Shown here in pieces: positions 34,423 through 46,317 of a stretch of 64,000 nucleotides of DNA. Source of the DNA: Isoperla grammatica (lineage: Eukaryota > Arthropoda > Insecta > Plecoptera > Perlodidae); contig OX246740.1 in assembly GCA_945910005.1 (NCBI GenBank), forward strand, positions 3,342,897 to 3,406,896. Direction: 5' to 3'. The position numbers were made by a program, and so were the translations under genes. The first letter of the stretch is position 1, and each line of letters begins with the position of its first letter. The notes under the pieces were generated by a model. The model made no database searches. It had not been told where the DNA came from and saw nothing but the letters and a program-made list of their open reading frames with translations.

Positions 34423-37400
34423 ATGTCTATGACACACTGGTTCCTAAACTGGCGACGACAGCGCATTCGTAGACCTATTCTCATGTTCATAACATTCATT
34501 ATACTCATTACATTTAGTTGCATTTTTTATTACAAAAATGAAATCGACAACGAATTGAGAAAGGTAAAGAGATTCACTCTGAAAGAGATCTTACAGAACG
34601 ACGAAGGTGCTCGTGATGACGTATGGGGGATGGCTAGGGCGGACTCACTGAAGCGGGACGTGTTTAAGGTGGTGCACCTGGATCTAAAGGGAGCGCCACC
34701 GAAGTTGTCGTACTTGAGGGCACTGTTTCCAATGATTGCCGCTGCGGGGGGTAACGCGCTGTTGATCGAGTACGAGGACATGTTTCCCTACGAGGGGACC
34801 ATTCAGAACCTCTCCGCTCTCAATGCCTACACGAAGACACAAGTAAGTCAGACATGTGTGTGCAAAGTTGCCCCAGCCTCCACTCTTAGTCGGAACCAAA
34901 CCGGACGCTGAAGACAGAGCATCAATTCAACGCGTGCGACCCTGAAAATTGTCCTCAGTGTTGCCCGATCCACCCTATTTTCCTTGAAGAGACGTGTGCG
35001 ATACGGGCATCCCCCTCCCCCATACTGACAAGGGAGATGCGACAACACAGCTTTGCGAGAAAAAATTCTGCTCAAGAAAGTATCCTGATTGGCTGGTTAG
35101 GTATAGGCAACCCAAGACAACTTTACACATGCTTCGTCACAGGCGACGGGTTCGTAGCCAATCAGCGATCGGTGTTTGCGCGCGCTTGTCTAGGGCGGTT
35201 CGCTGGTTGGCTACGAGTGGCCTCGCCTGTGACGAAAGCATATGTGAGGTATAGTCTTGTCTTGCCTGTAGTGCCTCTCACACCTCGCGACCCTTCACGG
35301 ACTTCCGTGACCACGTGCAGCACAAAAGTAGCGCTTACGAACACTATTTTGAAACAACCACGTAGACAAACCCAATTCCCACCTCATAAAGTCGCTTCCG
35401 GTTTGGAAGTCTGGCTGGCGTTCACTTTAGTCCTACAGTAGTTCATGAAATAAATAAATACATTCGTATTTATATAGTCTATACCCAATCAGTTACAAGA
35501 ACTGATTTTCAGTGGGGGGCATTTATACCATTATTATGTGCTTCGAATTGCTATGGCGGCTTAAAAGTCACCGTTTACAATATTATACACCAGTATCAAA
35601 TTGATTGATAAAAGTTAAGGTCCAAAGTTGAAGAACCCCAGCTGGATCCGGGATTTGAACCCTAGACCTTCTGCATTGGAAGCAGGAATAAACCCACTAG
35701 ATCAACGAGCCACACAATTGATTGTGATTGTATGATTGTGATTGTGTGTGATTGTGTGTATGTATTATTTGGTGTTTAACGACGTCCTTGACAACTATTA
35801 ACCAAGGTGTTTGAAACCGGCGCGGTGCAATCGCTTCGTGACAAATCTGATTTTAAAATCTTGGCAAACGTATCGATTTTTTCCAGGTTGATTTGATTTC
35901 AATCTAGTTGAGCACTTGAACTGAAAGAAAGGGACTAATGAGAGGACTATTATTCATTGGAGTTAAGAGCCGGTTCACATAAATGACTATTGACTATTGA
36001 CTATTGATAAGCGATTTGAACTATAGGCGATAGGTGCTGACGTTCACACAACTTAACCTTTGACTTTTGACTATTGACTTTTGACTAACGAATTGAAAAT
36101 ATCTCAATTCCTTAGTCAAGTCTTAGTCACAGCCAATCAGCACGCAGAACTCTCGCTCGCAGCCAATGAAACGAGTCTTATTGGTTTTGTGGCTTGACTA
36201 AGAAATAACCACGGTGGGGTTGTTGTCAATAGTCAATTAGTCAATAGTCATTTGTGTGAACGCGACTTTAATGGACGACAGGGAAAGGGGGGGGGGACCT
36301 CATTTTCCCGCGTATTACGATCGGCAGAGCTACGTACCCTGGGCCAATTTCTACTTTGGGCCCAGGCGGGGAACATAGCCGAGTCCAATAGTACCAACTT
36401 AATTATCTACTTCTCTAGTTGCAATATCTACTTAAAACAGGTGCATTAGGGATAATTTATGCTCTTGGGTTGGATACCTGTAAAGTCCAAACACCGCGGT
36501 GTGACAAATGAGACTTGTGTACTCAACCTACACAACTCTCACTGTGTTTGCGAATGTGTGGAAGAACACCATGAATCGGTTGATTTTCGTTCAAACAGTG
36601 TGCATGAAAGGGGCGGTAGATCTTAGGTCGGTATGAGACTCCAGTGACGTTGTGCTAGCATACGCGTATAGTGATGTCCAACACTGTTGTTTGCAAATAA
36701 TAAGTCGAGCTAGTGCAAATTTAGCGGTAATAATGATTTACCTAAAATATTTGGGCCGATTTGGTTATGTGCATAATTGTAAAACACATTTTTACCATGT
36801 CGAACCATCTTCCGAAATATAGTGCGTCACAATTTCAATCACAATCACACACAATCACAATTTCATAAAGAATGGGACGAGATTAGAATTTTGTAAGCAT
36901 TGTTTATCTTATTTTAAATAACTGGGATGTTTATTAAATACGTTGATTTAAAATATGAAGATTTTTTATTAAAAACACAGTTGATATAAATTTTATTTGT
37001 AATAAACGTCAATTTAAAAAAATTGGATTTTCTTAAATTAAAAAGTTTTATTTCGCGTAGTTCTGTTTTTAATATTTTATCCGCATATTCCACGTTAACG
37101 GAAAGTGGCAAGATGCAGTGCATAAGTTTAAACCTACAAAGCATAAGACGTGTTCGCTAAGCGTTGACGCGCTTTACGCTCATCATATGATCACCGACTA
37201 GGAATCAAAACGCGATCTTTCTGCTCCACGCACTGATGTGACTCAGAACACGTGGTTAGACTAGATGACACAAATTATTGCACACGAACGCTGAAGAAAC
37301 ACGGGTTATCTTTGCACCCAATCCATCGGAATTACCACAGAAATACGGTCGAGGTGAGTTCCCCTTCGGTAACCGGTGCCCGCAAGGAGGGCTCTCGTCA

Positions 37401-40400
37401 ATATCTTGGCACAAGCTTTTTATTAGGCATAACGTCGAAGGGGCCTTAGGAATCGATTCCAATTAGCAACAACCTCATTTTGTAGGAATGTTTGATATAA
37501 GAAGTCATTGAATAATTATCATTCTGACTTGTATTCGAAGGACGTAATTCTGATCGTGTTCTCTGTTACTGCCTATAGTGCAAACCTGCTACCACCGAGG
37601 GCAAGTTGCCCAGCTGGATCCTGATTGGAAGGGGAAGTAATTGTCACTGTCAGGTTTTCTACGAAACGTTGTATTGCAAAATCAAGCAATATACCTTACA
37701 AATAATTATGTTTATTCTCTATCCCAGAGAATGCCCCACATTTTCTTGTCTTGCGATTACTTACATCAGTGGTTCCTTCCCATACTGTGGTACGCGTATC
37801 TCCAACGGTACGCAGGTAGTTTCCCGGGGGTACGCAAAAATTTCAGAAAAACCAAAAATTGATTTTCACGGTCTCGTATAAACCTTACCAACCTGTTAAA
37901 AGCTACTAATTTATTGAGAATATTTACACTACACTGTATGAAGGCAACATTCTTCTGACTTCCGTAACTGTAAATTGTAATTGTACTGTATTGTTGTGTA
38001 ATTGTAAACCATCCTTAATTTGCTCCTCTACAGGTGAAGGAGATTCTCACGGCAGCAAAAGAAAACAATCTCGAAGTGATTCCGCTGGTTCAAACCTTCG
38101 GCCACCTCGAGTTCGCGCTCAAGCTCGAAGAGTTCCGGTACCTGCGCGAGTTGGAGGCGTTTCCTCAGGAGGTCTGTCCTTCGAACCCCGACTCTGTCCG
38201 CGTCCTCGTCTTCCAGATGATAGACCAGCTGATGGAGGCTCATCCCGACGCCAGATACCTGCACATAGGCTGTGACGAGGTCTATCACCTAGCGGCGTGT
38301 GCGCGATGTACTAGAAGACGTCTAGAACCTAGGTAAGGGGTAGGCTACGTGCCAGATACCTGCACATAGGCTTAGACTTATGTAGGATTGTAGAATGTAG
38401 GGTATGCAGCAGCACACACACGCACAAGGTGGACGCTATCTGTCGTGCACCAGTAACGCGTCTGATTACTGCATTCTGGCCAAAAGACATTGGAATAGTT
38501 ATAGTAGTGTATCTTTCCTCTTGACTCGCATGCAGCGCTCTACAGCAAACAAAGATGTAGGAATAGTAGATACTAAACAAACTACAACACAACAAAGATG
38601 TAGGAATAGTAGATACTAAACAAACTCAATGGTAGTAGTGGTTTTGGCCTGCCTTCGTTTGGCGCAACCTGTCGTGTACTTCTGGAACTAACAATGATAG
38701 TTTTTTCATGGCTGTCGTGAAACCAAAGCACAAAACCGAAAATCACAGACGCTAGTGTGTATAATCTTTGGCATGTTGTTGGACGAATGAATGAATGAAT
38801 GAATGAATGAATGAATGAATGAATGAATGAATGAATGAATGAATCAACGCTTGTTGGCCTGGGCGGAATGCAGAGTCGAGTTGTGATTTGTTTATGGTTG
38901 CTATTGGGTTTGTTATTTTTATGGAAAATATCATGTAATAAAATAATCGCACAGCAACAAATCCTGTACTTAATTGACACTTGACTGTCAGATCTAATTT
39001 GTAAAATTGACTTTGACAGCCGTGACGCGACGGCCGTAGCCTACACGCCGACATGTATGGTGGAAAATGTGTTTTACGAACAGCCTCATGAAGTTTCACA
39101 CAAAACAGAGCAAGAGTCGAGACTTCGGTGGTAGTGGGGATTGTGCTTTGGTAGAATATGGACAAGAGGGGAAATTGAAACGTGGTCTTGCGGATTTGAA
39201 TCAAGTTGGCGCTCCCTAGAACTTGACTCTAGTCTATCAAAACGGTGTAGGCTATATATAATATGTAAACGGTGACTTGAGAGTCGTCATGTAGCAATGA
39301 AGCATATAATCAATGGTATAAAACATGCAACCAATCCTGAAAATCAGTTCTTAAACTGAGTGTTTGAATATAATTACAAATTTATTTTATTTATTTATCA
39401 AGTCTTCCCGATATTTCGACACCACCTGTGCTGTCGTCCTTAAGTCGTAAAGCAGAGATGCTGTCGTGCTTTACTTTATTCCAGTTATCGCGATTTTTTT
39501 TATTTTTTTATATAAATTCATGAAATAAATCACGTGTTTTCGTGTTTCAGCGCATTGTTCACCGAGCACGTGAAGACCGTAGCGAACCACGTGAGGAGCT
39601 CATACGGAGCGATACCGCTCGTGTGGGACGACATGTTCCGGAGCTGGTCTCCCAAGGACCTGGCCGACTCCGGCCTCGGCGAGCTAGTCGAGCCCGTTGT
39701 ATGGATCTACATCACCGACATCGTCAAGTTCGTGCCGCATTACGTCTGGCACAGGTACGGCCGAGCATTCCCCAACATTTGGGTCGCGAGCGCCTTCAAG
39801 GGAGCGTTCGGGGCGACCAATGTCTTGCCGGACGTCGGCAGACATCTCGATAACCACCTTGCGTGGATACGCTTCATGCGGGCGAAGATACCGGATCCTG
39901 TGCGTAACTTCCGCGGGGTTGTGTTGACCGGTTGGTCTCGCTATGACCACTTTGCAGTGCTGTGCGAGTTGTTACCGCTATCGCTGCCGTCGCTGCTCCT
40001 CGACCTGCTGGTGGTATCGCGCTCCTTTGCCGCCCGACGGGGGGACGCTCAACTGACGAGCCGCGAGGAAGAGACGCGACTGCTCGACCAAGTCTTTGAA
40101 GAGTGGAAAAACCTTCTCTCGTGTCCTGATACATTCCCTAAAAAGTCTTTGAAACCTTTTACTAAAGACCCTTTCGTTTCAAGTGTGCAGACTTGTAGTT
40201 TTCCCGGGAGCAATTTGTTTGCAAGTGTGCTCGGGTTTTTAGATCTGAAACGTGAACTTGATGCGTTTAAACGTTTAACTATGAAAACGGGATGGATGAC
40301 GGGGTACAACGTGAAACACAACTTCTCTAGTCCGTGGAGAGTGATCGAGGGGTTCACGGCCGGTACCCAGATGACGAGACATCTGTCTGAGTTCAAGAGT

Positions 40401-40559
40401 AACATATCGGGAATATTGGGGCAGTACTTCGATAGCTTCACCGTTGAAGAGTGGGTGGAGATAAACGTGGCGCCCATGGAAGGGTCCATCAAGTATCTTA
40501 ACGACATATCCAAAGGACTAATGGCTAGAAATGTCTGGCCTAGGCGACCGTTGGTTTGA
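34423..40559 (+). CDS. HEXD: Hexosaminidase D-like GH20 beta-N-acetylhexosaminidase, membrane-anchored (3 exons, 575 aa)
   Basis: Exons 34423-34842, 38034-38332 and 39551-40559; all GT-AG (CAA|GTAAGT; CTACAG|GTG; CTAG|GTAAGG; TTTCAG|C), phases 0 and 2, in frame throughout. The start sits in GCAGCCATGTCT. Residues 1-18 are basic and about 19-39 form one hydrophobic helix, so a type II anchor is likely. The catalytic domain follows: VVHLDLKGAP, LIEYEDMFPYEG, VIPLVQTFGHLEF and HIGCDEV. The Asp221-Glu222 pair is the GH20 assisting acid plus general acid. Exon 3 adds VWDDMF, VEPVVW, ASAFKGA and LTGWSRYDHFAVLCELLP, all typical of hexosaminidase D. It should remove terminal N-acetylgalactosamine or N-acetylglucosamine. 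Intron 1 (3.2 kb) carries several mobile elements. The mammalian protein lacks such an anchor, so the compartment may differ. Confidence 0.93.
35114..35258. mobile_element. MITE with GCTTTCGTCA-core inverted repeats, in hexosaminidase intron 1
   Basis: The left arm AAGACAACTTTACACATGCT...CGTCACAGGCGA and right arm TCGCCTGTGACGAAAGCATATGTG...AGTCTT flank a centre with AGCCAATCAGCGATCG and GCTGGTTGGCTACGAG. Same plan as 3584-3714. Confidence 0.7.
35640..35720 (-). mobile_element. tRNA-like SINE head
   Basis: On the minus strand GTGGCTCGTTGATCTAGTGG and GGGTTCAAATCCCGGATCC resemble boxes A and B. Downstream of it, ATTGTGATTGT simple repeats and the TGTTTAACGACGTCCTTGAC tail motif follow near 35720-35800. 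Not a foldable tRNA. Confidence 0.45.
35967..36267. mobile_element. 301-bp MITE with TTAA target duplication (piggyBac-like)
   Basis: TTAA flanks both sides (35963-35966 and 36268-36271). The ends GAGCCGGTTCACATAAATGA and, inverted, AGTCGCGTTCACACAAATGA continue into ATGACTATTGAC repeats on each side. It has no coding capacity and lies in hexosaminidase intron 1. Confidence 0.6.
37766..37840. mobile_element. Fragment of a hAT-type miniature element
   Basis: CAGTGGTTCCTTCCCATACT then TGTGGTACGCG and GGGGGTACGCAAA match the usual CAGTGGTTC...GTACGCG left end of hAT MITEs. The right end was not found. Confidence 0.4.
38549..38630. repeat. 43-bp-period tandem duplication in hexosaminidase intron 2
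   Basis: AAAGATGTAGGAATAGTAGA followed by TACTAAACAAACT occurs twice (starting 38551 and 38594), identical over about 36 bp. An unrelated (GAAT)n microsatellite follows at 38786-38843. Confidence 0.8.
38786..38843. repeat. (GAAT)n microsatellite
   Basis: About 14 perfect tetranucleotide units in intron 2 of the hexosaminidase gene. Confidence 0.95.
39401..39465 (-). mobile_element. Penelope-like terminal fragment with hammerhead-like remnant
   Basis: On the minus strand CTTAAGGACGACAGCACAGG leads to GTGTCGAAATATCGGGAAG. This matches the recurring (CTGAAGA)-hairpin-GAAA-TATCGGG plan of Penelope-like terminal repeats. The core is degraded (CTTAAGGA). It lies in intron 2 of the hexosaminidase gene. 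Confidence 0.4.
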
Positions 40560-40659
40560 ATGTGAGATGTTGAACTAAAATATGCAACATTTACAAGAGA
40601 AAAACAATGGCAATTGTTGAAACATGATAGAAAACAGTGGTGGAGATAGGGTGTGTTCA

Positions 40660-43130
40660 TCTGGCGGCCTGGCCAAGGCGAGCGTCGTTCAATGACGTCA
40701 TTGGCCACGGCCAGACTGGCGCCGGAGCAGCCTGGCTTCAGCCTGGCCGTGGCTAGCGTCGTTGAGTGACGTCATTGGCCATGGCCAGACTGGCGCCGGA
40801 GCAGCCTGGCTTCAGCCTGGCCGTGGCTAGCGTCGTTGAGTGACGTCATTGGCCATGGCCAGACTGGCGCCGGAGCAGCCTGGCTTCAGCCTGGCCGTGG
40901 CTAGCGTCGTTGAGTGACGTCATTGGCCATGGCCAGACTGGCGCCGGAGCAGCCTGGCTTCAGCCTGGCCGTGGCTAGCGTCGTTCAGTGACGTCATTGG
41001 CCACGGCCAGACTGGCGTCGGAGCAGCCTGGCCGTGGCTAGCGTCGTTCAGTGACGTCATTGGCCACGGCCAGACTGGCGCTGGAGCAGCCTGGCTTCAG
41101 CCTGGCCGTGGCTAGCGTCGTTCAGTGACGTCATTGGCCACGGCCAGACTGGCGCTGGAGCAGCCTGGCCGTGGCTAGCGTCGTTGAGTGATGTCATTGG
41201 CCACGGCCAGACTGGCGCCGGAGCAGCCTGGCCTCAGCCTGGCCGTGGCTAGCGTCGTTGAGTGACGTCATTGGCCACGGCCAGACTGGCGCCGGAGCAG
41301 CCTGGCCGTGGCTAGCGTCGTTGAGTGATGTCATTGGCCACGGCCAGACTGGCGCTGGAGCAGCCTGGCCTCAGCCTGGCCGTGGCTAGAGTCGTTGAGT
41401 GACGTCATTGGCCACGGCCAGACTGGCGCCGGAGCAGCCTGGCCGTGGCTAGCGTCGTTGAGTGATGTCATTGGCCACGGCCAGACTGGCGCCGGAGCAG
41501 CCTGGCCTCAGCCTGGCCGTGGCTAGCGTCGTTCAGTGACGTCATTGGCCACGGCCAGACTGGCGTCGGAGCAGCCTGGCCGTGGCTAGCGTCGTTGAGT
41601 GACGTCATTGGCCACGGCCAGACTGGCGCCGGAGCAGCCTGGCTTCAGCCTGGCCGTGGCTAGCGTCGTTCAGTGACGTCATTGGCCACGGCCAGACTGG
41701 CGCCGGAGCAGCCTGGCTTCAGCCTGGCCGTGGCTAGCGTCGTTGAGTGACGTCATTGGCCACGGCCAGACTGGCGCCGGAGCAGCCTGGCCGTGGCTAG
41801 AGTCGTTGAGTGACGTCATTGGCCACGGCCAGACTGGCGCCGGAGCAGCCTGGCCGTGGCTAGCGTCGTTGAGTGATGTCATTGGCCACGGCCAGACTGG
41901 CGCTGGAGCAGCCTGGCCTCAGCCTGGCCGTGGCTAGCGTCGTTCAGTGACGTCACCGGCCACGGCCAGACTGGCGCCGGAGCAGCCTGGCCGTGGCTAG
42001 CGTCGTTGAGTGACGTCATTGGCCACGGCCAGACTGGCGCCGGAGCAGCCTGGCCGTGGCTAGCGTCGTTCAGTGACGTCATTGGCCACGGCCAGACTGG
42101 CGCCGGAGCAGCCTGGCTTCAGCCTGGCCGTGGCTAGCGTCGTTGAGTGACGTCATTGGCCACGGCCAGACTGAAGCCAGAGCAGCCTGGCCGTGGCTAG
42201 CGTCGTTCAGTGACGTCATTGGCCACGGCCAGGCTGGCGCCGGAGCAGCCTGGCTTCAGCCTGGCCGTGGCTAGCGTCGTTGAGTGACGTCATTGGCCAC
42301 GGCCAGGCTGAAGCCAGGCTGCTCCGGCGCCAGCCTGGCCGTGGAGCGTCGTTCAGTGACGTCATTGGCCACGGCCAGACTGGCGCCGGAGCAGCCTGGC
42401 TTCAGCCTGGCCGTGGCTAGCGTCGTTCAGTGACGTCATTGGCCACGGCCAGACTGAAGCCAGAGCAGCCTGGCCGTGGCTAGCGTCGTTCAGTGACGTC
42501 ATTGGCCACGGCCAGACTGGCGCTGGAGCAGCCTGGCTTCAGCCTGGCCAAGGCTAGCGTCGTTCAGTGACGTCATTGGCCACGGCCAGACTGGCGCCGG
42601 AGCAGCCTGGCCGTGGCTAGCGTCGTTCAGTGACGTCATTGGCCACGGCCAGACTGGCGCCGGAGCAGCCTGGCTTCAGCCTGGCCGTGGCTAGCGTCGT
42701 TCAGTGACGTCATTGGCCACGGCCAGACTGAAGCCAGAGCAGCCTGGCCGTGGCTAGCGTCGTTCAGTGACGTCATTGGCCACGGCCAGGCTGAAGCCAG
42801 ACTGGCGCCGGAGCAGCCTGGCCAAGGCTAGCGTCGTTCAGTGACGTCATTGGCCACGGCCAGACTGGCGCCGGAGCAGCCTGGCCGTGGCTAGCGTCGT
42901 TCAGTGACGTCATTGGCCACGGCCAGACTGGCGCCGGAGCAGCCTGGCTTCAGCCTGGCCGTGGCTAGCGTCGTTCAATGACGTCATTGGCCACGGCCAG
43001 ACTGGCGCCAGAGCAGCCTGGCCGTGGCTAGCGTCGTTCAGTGACGTCATTGGCCACGGCCAGACTGGCGCCGGAGCAGCCTGGCCGTGGCTAGCGTCGT
43101 TCAGTGACGTCATTGGCCATGGCCAGACCT
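40660..43130. repeat. 63/75-bp minisatellite, each unit with an inverted repeat and most with a TGACGTCA palindrome
   Basis: About 36 units by my count. The basic 63-bp unit holds CTGGCCGTGGC, a 24-bp loop, then GCCACGGCCAG (an 11-bp perfect inverted repeat), followed by ACTGGCGCCGGAGCAG. A 75-bp version adds a TTCAGCCTGGCC block. The loop contains TGACGTCA in about 32 units and TGATGTCA in four. One unit near 42305-42340 is locally inverted. Both lengths are multiples of 3, so open frames such as MTSLNDASHGQAAPAPVWPW run through it without being genes. It starts 100 bp after the hexosaminidase stop. Confidence 0.95.
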
Positions 43131-43333
43131 CAACCGTTGGCCGCCGTATTGTTGGCGGTAAACTTGAACCGAAGTGGAGACTTGTGAAAGAAGTCCAGCG
43201 GTGCGATTCTGAATGGCAGCTTTCTGTCGTTACAAAAGGCGGTGATTGGCTCATGGCCTTCAACAGCTCTCATTATTCATAAATGGGGAAAAACACGAGA
43301 TTATTGTCTCAGAAGACGTTGCTGAAATAGATA

Positions 43334-43339
43334 AATAAA
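43334..43339 (+). terminator. First AATAAA downstream of the hexosaminidase stop
   Basis: I see no AATAAA or ATTAAA between the stop at 40559 and this site, which is followed by a T-rich stretch. If used, the mRNA would carry the whole minisatellite in its 3' UTR. A non-canonical signal before 40649 is the alternative. Confidence 0.3.
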
Positions 43340-44053
43340 TGCGCTTTTGTTTTCCAATGTATTTCTCTCTGTGACACGTGAATGATTGACAGTTAAGATC
43401 TGTCACATCTTTAAAATATTTGCCACTCTACCATGAGGTCTTCAAAGTTCACAAAAACCGTTCAGTTAAGCCAGACCTAGCCAGGCCGTGGCCAGTGAAG
43501 CCGTCTGCTGATCGCACCCATAGTTACCTCATTTCTAGTGAGTGTTGGCCTCAGAGGCCAGATGCACAGCCGAGTAAAGTGTAGGGTTTGTTTATGGTTG
43601 CTATGGAGTTTGTTTCTTCTGGCAAATAACATATAACCATAAAAAAAATCCTTTACTTTACTTATCTGGCCTTAAATTATGTTTGATATGCGAAGAAAAA
43701 TGCTCATATATTTTGTTGTTCGATTTGTTAAGTATTTGTAAATAATTTAAGCGTGTTGTTGTTGTTGTTTTTGTAAAAATTTATAAATACATTTTATGTT
43801 GGTGGAATAATTTCAAAAAGAATAAAATGCTAAAATAGGTAAAAGTCTTCTTTGTTGTTATTTTTTTTACGGGTTGGTATTTCTGAAATTAAAAGTCACC
43901 AATTAATGATAATCTACAATGTTATTAAGTTTGATCAATATTTACCTGTACATTGTAAATTACACCTCCTTGTCTTATTTGAAATAGAAAAATGAAAATA
44001 AATGTGTGTTATTATTCACTCAATAACCTTATAATTTTTACTGAAAATGTATT

Positions 44054-44054
44054 T

Positions 44055-44085
<31 letters not shown>

Positions 44086-44088
44086 TAT
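44054..44088. repeat. (TA)n microsatellite
   Basis: About 17 alternating TA units, directly before a tRNA-like SINE head on the minus strand. Confidence 0.9.
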
Positions 44089-44089
44089 G

Positions 44090-44640
44090 GGGAAAAGTTG
44101 TACCCAACAGGGGATCGAACCCAAATCCTCCGGCTCTACGTACCGGTGCTCTTTCCATTTAAGCTACCAGGGCCGCTGAAACTAACATGTTCATGGTCGG
44201 CCCCTACACCTGAGGGCACCCATTGTTGCTATGTATTCGTTTCGTTGATGGGAAATAACATGCAAACAACTGTTACCTTGGTAACAATGGGCGCCCCTAG
44301 GTGCCCGACTATGAATTCCAACAAACTGCTATTTGTTTTTGTGATTGTTGACACATCATGAGCGATCGAACGTAGCATACCAGCAAATCGCTCTGTTGTA
44401 TTGTATTTATACAACGACCGTATAATGCAGGCATTGCTGTTTCATAGTCATACCCCAAGAGCTGGGTTGTTTTAAAATACAACACAATGTGATTAGCGGG
44501 TATGCCTTCTACTTTTCAATTGATGTGTTAACAGTTTTGTTCCCGCGGTCCTGGTAGCTTAAATGTAAAGATCATCGGTACATAGAGCTGGAGGGTCTAG
44601 GTTCGATTCCCAGTCGGAGCAAACGTGTAATACAAATTGC
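44090..44640. mobile_element. Two tRNA-like SINE heads facing each other
   Basis: 44094-44180 (minus) has GGGATCGAACCC and AGCTACCAGGGCCGC. 44545-44630 (plus) has GGTCCTGGTAGCTTAAATG, GAGCTGGAGGG and GGTTCGATTCCCAGTC. They are inverted relatives about 450 bp apart. The sequence between has no gene. Neither is a functional tRNA. Confidence 0.5.
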
Positions 44641-44928
44641 TTTAATTATTTTGTTCGACTATTTTGCTGTCAAATTAACTTAAATTGAACCAAAAAAGCT
44701 CAAAACTGAGTTTAAAAAAATTTTGATTCGTCAATGCATTATCCATCACTTGAACACAATTTCAAGAAATAATTTTATAAAAATATAGTTTATGAAAATG
44801 TGATTTTAATCATTTTATTGACCAAGGTACTTTCCTTGGATTATCCGTTGACCGCAAGCCGGATCGTAGGTAGTTAGAATTTGGGTCTCGCTCAGGTAGC
44901 TTGTTCAACTGACTACTATAGTGTATGG

Positions 44929-45460
44929 CAGGGATGGCGAACCAATGGCACGCGTGCCAGAAGTGGCACGCGAAGACTTTCTGGCGGCACGCAGAAATGT
45001 GTCAAAGATGTTGCATCAGGATGACATTGACCACACTTCACAGCCGTTTTCAATGAATTTATAGAATTTTGGGTACAAAAATTTCGCCTCCAGCGGGATA
45101 TTTGCCTAAGGGCCGGTATTTCAATGTCCAGTTAAAATCTACTTCTCAGTTAAATTGTTTTCACCATGACAACGGCCAATAGAAATACACCAAACTTGGC
45201 TTACCTGACAGTTAAATTTACTTGACACTTTAACTGGACATTGAAATACCGGCCCTTAATGCTGCATTATGTGGAACAATTACAACATTACAAACTGATA
45301 AAGTGGCTATTTGTTCCCTGCAAAGCACATTAATTATTCAAAAAGCTATAATACAAATGTCATTAAAATTTGACTGTGCCTTTTTGGAGAAATTGGCACG
45401 CCTGGATAGTTTGTAGGCCTAAATAATGGCACTCAAGCTCAAAAAGGTTCGCCATCCCTG
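44929..45460. mobile_element. 532-bp non-autonomous hAT element with 8-bp target duplication
   Basis: The ends CAGGGATGGCGAACC and GGTTCGCCATCCCTG are perfect 15-bp inverted repeats. GTGTATGG repeats exactly on both sides (44921-44928 and 45461-45468). A second MITE is nested at 45107-45259. No transposase. Confidence 0.9.
45107..45259. mobile_element. Nested MITE, TAAGGGCCGG ends
   Basis: The arms TAAGGGCCGGTATTTCAATG and CATTGAAATACCGGCCCTTA are perfect inverted repeats, continuing through TCCAGTTAAA. The flanking TA fits mariner/Tc1-like insertion. It sits inside the hAT element 44929-45460, so it is younger than that insertion. Confidence 0.8.
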
Positions 45461-46317
45461 GTGTATGGAATTGACCTGTTCTTGCTTCCCAATAACCACA
45501 AAAGAAGATTGATTGATATTTGGGTTTTACATCCCGTATATTTGCATCCACAAAAGAAGAAAATGCTAACAAACATTACCTATCATATGCGTGGCGAATT
45601 TGATATACGTAAGATGAATAATATATGAAGTCTTTAAAAACTGGATTTTCGGAATTTGGTAAACCACGTCTACGTGTACCTTTTTTTAAGAATAATTTTA
45701 ATACATAATACATATATTAAGGCTTGAAACATCGATGGTTTTTGAGACATCTTCATAAAAACATTCAACTCCCTTCTGGATCTTTGGAAAATGGTAAAAA
45801 CAGTATTTCTTATTTTCAATGGAGATTGGAGTTGTTGAGATACGTACTCTTAAAAAACCTCCACCCCCTTTTTTACCCCCTTAGTGACAACATTTCTTAA
45901 GATCCTTAGTGAGTGGTTTCATGATAATTGAGCAATGTATCTTTAAAGTTTCACGTTTATAGGTAAATAAACGGTATACGTGTTATTTTTGTAACGCCAC
46001 TGAGAGTTTGAGCCTAGTCTGTTTGGAACTGGGCCTCATAGCTAAACATCAGCTATGCTCCCCAAGTCTTCAAAACAATGACATCCTTTTCTTCACAGTA
46101 TTTCAGCTTCTAGATGAATTTTGTTGATGCAAGTAGAGGGATGTAAGAGGATTATCCACTCTATAATCTTAACATTCTCGGCCAACAACAATTAAGGAAC
46201 AATAGATACACAAAATGGCTCAGCGGTGGTAAAATATAGACACCCTATAAGAATAATATTCAGAACAGAAACAGGACATTGTTTCATTTGCTTAATACAA
46301 AAGACAAATCGTTAGTC

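Larger units (their letters stand above)
40649..43519. mobile_element. 2.9-kb terminal-inverted-repeat element filled by a minisatellite
   Basis: The outer ends GGGTGTGTTCATCTGGCGGC and, inverted from 43519, GGGTGCGATCAGCAGACGGC match at about 15 of 20 positions. ATA flanks both sides (40646-40648 and 43520-43522), a possible 3-bp target duplication. The interior is the tandem array 40660-43130, then a unique stretch 43131-43480 with no gene. No transposase was found, so a non-autonomous element is inferred. Confidence 0.45.

Noticed and set aside
40049..40708. 219-codon frame on the minus strand
   Set aside because: It is antisense to the third hexosaminidase exon, whose plus-strand translation has clear family motifs.
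41679..43263. Repetitive open frames (MTSLNDASHGQ...) with regular spacing
   Set aside because: They come from minisatellite units whose lengths happen to be multiples of 3.
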